DNA from: Chrysogorgia sp. JL179-B06 | Lineage: Eukaryota; Cnidaria; Anthozoa; Scleralcyonacea; Chrysogorgiidae | Assembly (NCBI GenBank): GCA_035772405.1 | Contig: JAYKKM010000258.1 | Location: forward strand, 1,302,001-1,366,000 | Direction: 5' to 3' | Length of the DNA: 64,000 nt | In this document: positions 56,002 to 64,000 of the stretch, one piece after another | How positions within the stretch are numbered: position 1 is the stretch's first letter | Layout: each line of letters opens with the position of its first letter | The notes under the pieces: generated by a model | What the model was told of the DNA's origin: nothing | Databases searched by the model: none | What the model saw: only the letters and a program-made list of their open reading frames with translations | Made by a program: the position numbers and the translations under genes

Positions 56002-57229
56002 CTAAAATTCCGTAGTTGAAATAAACATATTTTAGTGCATGTAGTTACTTTAATTTGTAATGTATATCATTATTCGTTACTTTCATCATGAAGCCACGAA
56101 AACGAGGTTTGTGGGCCACAAAGAAAAGATACTACGATGTTTTCTTTATTCCTATACCAGTGCACTGTTATTTCGAAGTAGTAAATTTAATTACTGTATA
56201 AATTACCTTTTTCTAAATCTGCATCTTTGAAGTGTCACTTCAACATTGTTGTAACAACGTATTTGAGATAAACATATTTTAGTGTAGTTATACTATTATA
56301 GTATATCATTTTTCGCTGCATTCATCACGATGTTTGTGGGCCACAAAGAAAACACAATACGAAGTTTTCTTTATTGTTATACCCATTTATTTTCGCTAAC
56401 TCAGGTATAAATTCGGTAGAACATCTAGTCTCCACATCCAAACACAGAATTCCTATTCACCTGTAGCTTCCAAAATGAGCATATTAAGCACAAAGCATAT
56501 ACTTCACCAAGCACAAGAGATAAACGCAACAACTGTAGTCAATGTCAAAATACAAAGTTATTTCAAAACTTTAAACTCGAATTTCTCAAACCGTTATTTT
56601 ACTAGACATGGGACGCTATGCTACATTCAATATTAGTCGTATAGACATCAAATTTTTAGAATTTCATCATTGTAAATAGATCTCAAACGTAAACCTCAAA
56701 AATTGAATACATGGTAAATATATATTTTAGAAAATTCCTTATTCTCAACAGTGTTTATCCGAATTTTGCCATTGTTACACACAAATTAAATTTTTGAAAT
56801 AAATATATTATATAAATTTATAATTTTTTGAGGTTTACATGTTGGATATATTTGGCTTTACATTAAACCTAATTTTATATTTTTCTAGTCTTTACTTCTC
56901 TTACTATTCTGCCCTAAACAAGTGCCCTTTATTACTCTATTGGGGGTCGTTTCTAGGTTACCATGATAACAGCAAATATGAAATTGCCTCAATTAGTATC
57001 AGCATAATGTCATATCCTATAATTCCCATCCAAAATACGTTTGAAAACACAAACATTAAAGGATTTTATTATTTTTAAGCACTAGGCAGCTTTCATATTT
57101 ATTCCTAATATCATTGAGATATACTGGTAAATGTTTTAAGCCATGAGAAGGCGTTACATTGTATACAAAGTATAATATTCCCTGTTTCCTCAAGACACCT
57201 TTTAATGACTGAGTTTATAAAATTCTTAC
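56002..57229 (-). other. Intron of the HEPN-NB-ARC-TPR gene
   Basis: Bounded by donor CCAG|GTAAGAA (GT at 57,229-57,228) and acceptor ttttag (AG at 56,003-56,002), length 1228 bp, phase 1. It is AT-rich and holds no clear mobile element. A short duplication (ttaca.ttttagtg.a-type text with gaggtttgtgggccacaaag) lies at about 56,030-56,120 and 56,270-56,350. Confidence 0.75.
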
Positions 57230-57986
57230 CTGGCGGTTTGTCTTTTTTATTCTGGGTTGTCTCGCTTTTTGTCTTAATAATCTCATGCATTTCACGCGTT
57301 CGCTCGTCCATCGCACACATCATATCCTTCATATCACCCTGAAGATACAGGTTACTTGCTTGCAACTCTTTTTTCCAGGATTCATTTAACTTATTTACTC
57401 TCTCTGTTGGAAAATCATCCTCCGTCATGCCACCAATAGCGTCAACGGACGTTGTACTCACATTTGCCGCTGTTAATGCATCTTTCACTAACTGAACATA
57501 GTGATCAAAATCAGCTTTAGCAAGCTCCGACTTTGCCGAGTGACAAAAAGTATTTCTCAGCAATCGAAGTTGATCAATTGCCAGTGCAAATGTTTCATCT
57601 TGGTTCCCAGTAGCACTGTTCACTGATGGATGGAAAGAGCCAGGCGCTGGTTTCTTTTTCTTTAAATACAAATCATTTAGATTCTTTCCACCACCGCTTG
57701 CAGAACCAAATGTTTTGGCATAGATTGTTGACTTGAAGAGTGCTGTGCAGTCCCATTCCTTAATCGATTGGTTGGTTGGTATGTCAGTTTTACCACCTTC
57801 ACTATTGAGAAGCATATTGCGAACAACTGTTGAGTCATCCCAAATTTGGTAACCTGGCAGCACAGCAATCTTGTTGTCCCACATTGTAGCAAAAATCTGA
57901 CGTAGAGCTTTCGGGAATTCATCGAGGACGATAGATGAAAACTTAAAGAAGTTTAATTCTTCTTTAGAAAACGGCTTTACTGCCAT
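57230..57986 (-). CDS. NLR-like receptor, exon 1: HEPN (DZIP3-like) domain
   Basis: ATG at 57,986 opens 252 codons plus one base, ending at a textbook donor. Residues 1-185 form a DZIP3/hRUL138-type HEPN domain. The R-x4-H motif RNTFCH (R144-H149) that marks metal-independent HEPN ribonucleases is intact. A hydrophilic coiled-coil linker (about 190-252) leads into the NB-ARC part in exon 2. The frame continues past the donor to 57,111 but with an unrelated tail. The first-exon duplicate at 10,146-10,962 is the nearest relative. In this architecture HEPN is the effector and the TPRs the sensor; nuclease activity is inferred from the motif only. Confidence 0.82.
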
Positions 57987-58280
57987 TGTTCAAAATTTTC
58001 AATAAACTGGGTGATCGTTGGTCAAAACCTCATTTAAGTCCTATAGGAGGATAAAATGTGAAAGTTAAATAAATACGTTAATATATAATATATATACTAG
58101 GAGTAATCAAAGATTATGTAAGTGCGTTCAACGCATTTAGGCCAGAAAAACCATTTTCATTTCATTTTAAACCATTGGTTTATAAACATAAAATCCTGCT
58201 GTAACGAATTATAAAAATAAATATTAAAAAAGCTAATAAATATATTCATATATTATGAGCAACAATAATCAAAGTTGCAA
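57987..58280 (-). promoter_or_regulatory. Promoter/5' region of the NLR-like gene
   Basis: Closely similar to 10,963-11,260 upstream of the other HEPN exon, including the TATA-like tatataatatatatactagg run at about 58,082-58,100. Shared upstream sequence implies shared regulation at the time of duplication. Exact start site unknown. Confidence 0.55.
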
Positions 58281-59030
58281 AACAAGAACCAAAATAAAAT
58301 AGCATTTGTCATTGTGTTAAAATGATCGTATATACATATATAAGCCATAATTTATTGAAAAGGGTAATTTATTCAAAAACGGAATTTATTCAAAAAGGGT
58401 GAAGTTCCCAAAAATCTTGATTTCTTTTGCCTGTAATGCACAGGTCACCCATGACATGCAAGATTAGAATGCGTTCTCCTTCGTCGAATGCAAATACAAA
58501 ATATGAAATATGAATACTCACATGGTACATTGTACAATTTACAATACACACTATACAATATATGACCAGTCATAATTACAGGTTGTAAAGTCCACTCAGG
58601 AACCAATCACATTTCAGAAAAACTGTGTTAAGACCGCTCATTCGCCATATGTAATAAATCTGCATTTTTATAATACTGTACAGTGTACATGTAACAATAT
58701 TAATGTAACATAAATTTAAATAGTAACACAAGATTTACTTTCAAAATTAAGATCCGATTTGGCAACACCTTATTTCACATTGTCAACTGCATAATATGAC
58801 ACTTTATGCAGGTTGGAATTAGCACTCTTGCTCTAATATGGTGAGGGGATAAGTAGAAATTGTATGAGTTTAAAGCAGTTTTTCTCAATATGCTAAAATG
58901 GCCAGATTAACAGACACAATATAAGTTGAGGCCCAGGTAATTAGCCACTGCAGGCCTAACATGTTCCATAACGGATGAAGTAAACACAGATTGTTTGTGG
59001 CCTACAGACCTGCAGTATACAGTAATTAAG
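58281..59030. other. Gene-free AT-rich upstream region
   Basis: A duplicated phrase (ggaatttattcaaaaa and variant) occurs at 58,360-58,400. No gene, TIR element or RNA gene is recognised. Confidence 0.45.
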
Positions 59031-59229
59031 AAATACCTAATGGTTTCCGTGTTTGGATACTGTGATCCAAACACGCGGCAAGTTGTGAGACTGGAGAAAA
59101 GAGTAAAAAAAACACGAGCCGCTGGCCCTAGGGCCGGCTGGGCGAGTGTTTTTTAGCTTTTCAAAAGTCGAACAACTTCCCAAGTGTTTGGATCACAGTA
59201 TCCAAACACGGAAAAACCATTAGGTATTT
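59031..59229. mobile_element. Foldback MITE, copy 1 (199 bp)
   Basis: Ends aaatacctaatggtttccgt and its complement; most of the element folds on itself (atactgtgatccaaacac with gtgtttggatcacagtat, and aagttgt with acaactt). The loop contains ggccctagggccggc. A second copy lies at 61,990-62,171. Both copies are followed by related flanking sequence (aaatttc, then tacatgttatt). Confidence 0.85.
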
Positions 59230-60163
59230 CTTCTATAAAATAATTAAGGAGAACGAGCAGTAAAACGTAAAGAAATTTTTTGCTGGAAATTTCGGTGTTT
59301 GGATGGCTTGATCCAAACATGGGTATTGACCAGTCAGAGCCTGCGTAGTATACATGTTATTATATAATTATTGTTTACACTACTAACTTGTAGGCCAGAC
59401 CCAGGCCATATAAAAACAGCTACTGTATAGTTTGCACGTTTTTGCACCCTTAACTGCCAATACTGTACAGTATTTACCAGGCTATTATTATCAAGCATAG
59501 TACAGTAATTATAATTTACATAAAATAATAAATATACTATCATAGGTAATTTCAAAATTTAAATGCTATATATCTTTTGAATTGCATGCATGAATTTTAT
59601 TCTAACTTCATCAAATGATATGTCAAAATTATATATTTTGAAACACAACACATTTTCAAATTTTTAAAATGTTCCATTAACTGCATCTTAATACCACAAT
59701 TGTTGTTGTTCAAGGACTTTCCAATCAGGTATATAGTACAACTCTCTCGGTTAAGTATTTCAAAATTTGTCAAAAGATTTCTAAGCAATATACCAAAATT
59801 ATATTTTTTGAAAATTCTAAACATTCATAACATAACACACTTTTATATTTTTAAATTGTTCCATAATAGCGACAAACTTCAAACTTGCAGTATATACAAT
59901 AGTGGTTTTTCAAGGCTGGTTTTTTAGTTTTAGGATCCATGCCAAAAACTGATTTGTTAAAGAAAATTATGTTACTCCAACGCTCATTCCTATGTTGTTA
60001 TTTAACTTATACATCTGATTTTTGCTGTGTGATGATCTTTTATGGAGGTCAATTTTCGGAATTTCAGTGATCATTAAAATAATGATACTATGATTTTAGT
60101 AATCTATGGAAACATATACAGCAGCATCGACACAAGTCAGGTTGGTATTAAGACCAATTCATA
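59230..60163. other. Gene-free region with short duplications
   Basis: Phrases such as tcaaaattatatattttgaaa (59,625) and ccaaaattatattttttgaaa (59,793) form a diverged duplication about 170 bp apart. No gene is supported. Confidence 0.45.
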
Positions 60164-61131
60164 AGCGTACAGGCCGGGGGGCTGCAGCCCCCAGCTGTCC
60201 GACAAATTAGCTCTATTCGGGAAAAAATGTTCTTGTCATTCGGGAAAAAAGGGGGAGCAATTATAGAATACCCGTCCATTTTTGAAACCGCATTTAAAGG
60301 CGGAAATACAAACCAGGTTGCTCTAAAATCTCTTTAGATATAATGTCGAAGGTTTATAATGTTTGTACTTGTTGATAGTTATCAAATTAAACGGGGTTTT
60401 AAAATAGAACAAAGCAATTCATATGATGAACTTTCCGTAATATGACCCTTTTACCTTCTGTCAACTAATACAAATAGCGAAAGTAGATGGGTATTCTATA
60501 ATTTAGCGAAAAGGGAGTCTTAAATTATTCTAATATTTGAATGCAACTTAATGACATTATAACGGATTCTCATTGAGGGAATTAATCTGCGATTTCATTG
60601 TTCTTCTTCGTTGAGCAATGGTCAGTGGCATAGCCAGGCCTGGGTCCAGGCATTGTCTAAACGTTATCTCGTATATTCAACTAATTGAATATACCTAATA
60701 CATTATTTTATGTTTTCCTTCCTTCTCTTCTGCCGTCGTGCATTCTCCATGCGCGGGAGAGATATCCACGCGGTGTAAATTTGGAAATTCTGTGATACTT
60801 TAACGGTAATTAAATACTTCGAATCTCGCACACTGTCGCGCCTGAAAAAACGAGAAAAGTGCCCTCAAATGGCAGGAAATACACTTTCAAAGAATCGAAA
60901 ATTCAAACATTTACCCAGGAGAGCATGCCCCCGAAGCGCACTAAATGTACGTGTTTCTAATGCATGTCCATGTTTTAACGAAAAACGTGCATGTAATTCT
61001 TAAACATAACGATGGAAATTCGTGTTTTGCAGTGGTGATGTATTAAATAGATTAATATTGACATCATCATTTATTCGGGCAAATTATGCTTACCCCCCCC
61101 CCCCCCCCCTACAAAATTTTACCCGTACGCC
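60164..61131. mobile_element. Long copy of the 38,995-type element with a nested MITE
   Basis: Reverse-oriented relative of 38,995-39,560: both contain tattcgggcaaa-type subterminal motifs, caatgagaatccgttataa (or its complement), the tattcaa..ttgaatata palindrome and ggaaattctgtg/cacagattttcc. Its ends (gcgtacaggccgggggg and, inverted, gcgtacgggtaaaat) form a short terminal inverted repeat. A 17-C homopolymer lies at 61,093-61,109 and a MITE is inserted at 60,261-60,502. No coding frame. Confidence 0.7.
60261..60502 (+). mobile_element. MITE copy with TATAGAATACCCGTCCA ends (nested)
   Basis: ttatagaatacccgtcca at the left and tgggtattctataa at the right form terminal inverted repeats; 242 bp. 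It is the better-kept partner of 9335-9543. It interrupts the 60,164-61,131 element near its left end, so it is the younger insertion of the two. Confidence 0.8.
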
Positions 61132-61989
61132 TATGGCCACTTCTGTAGCCTAGTGTTCTGTATTTCAGTATTGCCAACAAACATTTACACAAGTCCAGTA
61201 GCCACTACTAAACTGAGAGAAATGATAAGTGCCGATATAATGTCGGCTATCGGGCCACCTGTGGTGTAGCTTCTGGTAGAGTCTCGGCTCTGGGTTTTTT
61301 TTGTCTGTCGAGAAATCGCATAATTGCATCATAAAGTAAATGGTTTGAACCTATGACGGCCACTGAGGCTGTCAAAACGTCACTTGGTAACGCAAAATTA
61401 AAAATTGAAATTCGACAAGCGCCAGGGACATGAGATCCACTCACACGCCAAGTTTGATTTGATTTCATAAACAACTCTGCGATTGGTGGCATTTTGAATT
61501 TTCATGATGCTACGCGGGCGTGCAAGATGGCCTTTTCTAGGAAAATGGAAGTTTTTCAACCTGATTTATGATAATTAATGCTAATTTATATTAACATAAT
61601 GTGTCTTGTTCGGAAAATTCAAAAGCATTGGTAACAGCATTTCAGAAAAGGTATAGGTTTCGCAACAGTTATGGATATTTCCAGAGATATCAATAGAACA
61701 AAGAGGTAGTTCAATTTTGGATGTTTTTCAGCCGGTTAGGAAAGAGTTAATTTGTATGTCCATAAACAGGTTTTAACGAAGGGTATGGACGTTCCCGTAA
61801 TATAATAGACACGTATGTTATGTACTTGGGTAATTCTAAATCTGTTTTCAGAATTGAATTCGGTTAAATATAGACCGAGATAACGGATGCCTTCTTTTTT
61901 TTCGATCGAGTGGTTCGAACTGAAGTGTTTTTGTCAGCTGCTTGCTTGGAAGTGTTTGAAGTCAGTTATGTGGCTGGGAAGTATTAAAG
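61132..61989. other. Gene-free region with a dispersed repeat
   Basis: 61,770-61,890 is the reverse complement of part of 11,420-11,540. The remaining sequence has no recognisable gene; the 81-codon minus-strand stretch at 61,247-61,492 shows no domain. Confidence 0.45.
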
Positions 61990-62171
61990 AAATACCTAAT
62001 GGTTTCCGTGTTTGGATGGCCTGATCCGAACACGCGGGATGTTGCGAGACTTGAGAAAAGCGTAAAGAAACACGAGCCGCTAGGCGAGTGTTTTTTAGCT
62101 TTTCGAAAGTCGAGCAACATCCCAAGTGTTTGGATCAGGCTATCCAAACACGGAAAAACCATTAGGTATTT
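61990..62171. mobile_element. Foldback MITE, copy 2 (182 bp)
   Basis: Same ends as copy 1 (59,031-59,229). The stem here uses different bases that still pair: ggcctgatcc with ggatcaggct, and gggatgttgc with gcaacatccc. The loop is shorter than in copy 1. Confidence 0.85.
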
Positions 62172-62296
62172 ATTTTATAAAATAATGCAAACGTACGAGC
62201 AACACAAACTTGAGTAATATTTTGGCGGGAAATTTCCGTATCCAAACATGCATACATGTTATTTTATAACTTGTTTTCCTTTGATGTCGCGATAAT

Positions 62297-64000
62297 GGCT
62301 GACTCAGCAATTATATCCTAATTAACAATTAGTCACCTCAGTCTCGGTGATTATCGGTGAATATTTACCGAGCCGCGAAGCGGCGAGGTAAATATCAACG
62401 ATAATCAACGAGACTGAGATGACTAATTGTTTTAGTAGAAATTCACAGATGACTATCAGACAGAGAAAACTGAAAGAAAGCAAGGGGAAATGTTTTAATT
62501 ATTTTATTTTATTTGTTATTTCCGGAAGTCGCGCATCGTGAGATTACATGATTTTACGTAATCAACATTCAACAGAATATTAAAACGAACAACATACGAA
62601 CGTGCTATACTCTTGCAAGTAGAGGCCAGAATGTGCTTAAGAAAAAGCGATTTTGCTGTCAGATCAAGCAGAACTACAGAGTGTAAGACTGAGTTAAAGA
62701 TTGAGTTAACATAAACGAGCAACTGTTCAAAGATCCAGACGGAACTTGTTTTTGCTTGTTAATGTTAGTACAAAACCGGATTAAGTTTTGTCCAGCTCAA
62801 AGTTCCGTTGTCAATCAGCATTTTTTACCAGGTGAATGACATTTTCAGCAGATTTGGTTTGTTTTTCTTGGCCGATTTCCAACGTAGATGGAGATACAGA
62901 ACCTTACTGTTTCGAGTAAAACTCGAGGATGATTATGTGTATCATCATTCTGTCTCGTACAATTTTTGGATATAGTTTCACGGCTGTCAATGTTTTTTCT
63001 GAACCGTATCACCGCTATTTTTCCTTCACTGACGGAGCTGCTTGAGGTAGGAACTAAAACTTAGTGTTTTATTAGCCTCATTGAATAAGTAATACTGTCA
63101 CAGATTGAAATTTGTTTGTTGTACTACGGAGGATGCATGACGGTCAAGACTGCAGCTCGGACTGACAACAACTGTCTTGTTTTTTGTTAAAACTGCCGTC
63201 TTTTTTCGGGCAGAAACGTAAAATATTGAAAAGCATTTGTTTATATTTTCGACAACCATGCTAATAAGCTTTCAAATATTGTCTTAAATGTTTGTTGTTC
63301 AAAGTATTCTGTTAAATAAAGTTTTTTTCACAAAATTACTTGTTATTTTGATCGTGTCGCCGATTATTTATAGCTATGAAATAAGGAAAATTCTTATATT
63401 ATATTTAGTTGTTTCTTTAGTTTGTTTTTGAATAGCATTTTCTTTAGTTTTATTCGCTTTTTCGTACGTAATATCGATAAATCGAGAAGCCGCCATTTTT
63501 TGAATCGCTTAACATTTTATAGTCACCTCGCGCGAGGTGACTATAACAAAATAGGTCGTCCATCTCGACCAATCACGGCCCTAGAAACTCTATAGTCACC
63601 TGTCAATTTCTACTAATACATCATAGTTCCATGCGCGGGCTAAAGCAGCCCGAGTTAACGCCTAGCGGGCGTCTTGTTTAAATTCATTTGTTGATACTGG
63701 TATCTATTTGGGAGAAATACCATTACTTTTAGATTAAATTCCACAGAGAAGCAATAATTTATACATTTCTTTAGGCTTTTAGCGAAGAGATTTGATATCA
63801 GTTTCGTAGCGGCTACAGAACTTGACGTTCGTATTAAAAATAAATAACAGACGACAGAGGCGGAAGTGGAAGGTGTTTGTATTTTGACTGTTATAGGTTT
63901 AGTATTTCTGTTAGTATTTGGTTGTATTTAGTTAATTAGGTTGTTCATACTGTATATAGACAAAGTTTTGCATTGTAATTGTAAATAGGGAAACATTACA
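62297..64000. repeat. Composite repeat, fourth copy, runs off right edge
   Basis: Starts ggctgactcagcaattatat and resumes at about 63,615 with catcatagttccatgcgcgg, cggctacagaacttgacgtt and the rest of the head through 64,000. A 1.29-kb segment (62,325-63,614) interrupts it within the phrase tatatccta.t.acatcatag. The copy shows that the repeat is dispersed as well as tandem. Confidence 0.75.
62325..63614. mobile_element. About 1.29-kb insertion with agtcacct inverted ends
   Basis: Left end: a 106-bp foldback (62,325-62,430) with arms of about 50 bases and a GAA loop at its centre (gagccgcgaagcggc). Right end: a perfect 30-bp palindrome at 63,517-63,546 and a final tagtcacctgtcaatttcta. The phrases ttagtagaaatt (62,433) and aatttctactaa (63,606) are mirrored. 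The host repeat is continuous on either side. No transposase is visible. Confidence 0.65.

Noticed and set aside
57111..57229. C-terminal 39 codons of the uninterrupted HEPN frame at 57,111-57,986
   Set aside because: They follow a textbook donor and are unlike the corresponding tail of the other HEPN copy; treated as intron.

Overview
This is a repeat-dense, AT-rich piece of a metazoan nuclear genome, most like a marine invertebrate and best guessed as a cnidarian. Four things point that way: a spliced host gene with clean GT/AG sites; a HEPN(DZIP3-like)-NB-ARC-TPR receptor of the kind expanded in corals, anemones and some lophotrochozoans; non-LTR (LINE) and Helitron relics carrying 2A-like peptides; and the morphogenesis half of a Polinton/Maverick (adintovirus-like) element. 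The species cannot be fixed from the sequence alone.

Layout. 1-8249: right-hand part of an integrated Polinton/adintovirus. It holds a truncated gene and a 540-aa gene on the minus strand, then divergently a 214-aa structural-like protein, a frameshifted DDE integrase with chromodomain, a coiled-coil/membrane protein, a double-jelly-roll major capsid protein, an A32/FtsK-type packaging ATPase, an unknown 182-aa protein and a small basic protein whose gene contains a 34-bp-arm hairpin. The polymerase and protease genes are not in view. 10.1-11.0 kb: a HEPN-domain first exon (minus strand) with a functional-looking splice donor but no partner exon in view. 12.9-19.4 kb: a broken Helitron with a 2A peptide, a cysteine-protease-like domain, a DUF6570-like region, HUH Rep and PIF1 helicase. 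20.7-23.6 kb: a degraded LINE. 25.4-41 kb: three head-to-tail units of a composite repeat containing a minus-strand LINE 5' fragment. Unit 1 is split by two further head-to-tail units of another element (26,375-32,630) rich in minisatellites. 41-49.5 kb: foldback and TIR elements, including a 1.66-kb element with TTAA target duplications, a 186-bp TA microsatellite and little else. 49.5-51.3 kb: two more LINE fragments. 51.46-57.99 kb: the main host gene, a two-exon HEPN-NB-ARC-TPR protein of about 1764 residues. 58-64 kb: nested MITE-like elements and another copy of the composite repeat.

How the parts relate. The virus-derived block is a compact virion-assembly and integration module. The two HEPN genes share promoter and first exon by duplication. 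The complete one is a STAND-class signalling receptor whose HEPN domain keeps the R-x4-H motif of ribonuclease HEPNs, so a role in innate immunity or RNA-level defence is a reasonable hypothesis. Most of the remainder is transposon debris whose nesting gives a relative insertion history. Identities given are from reading the sequence; no database search was possible.
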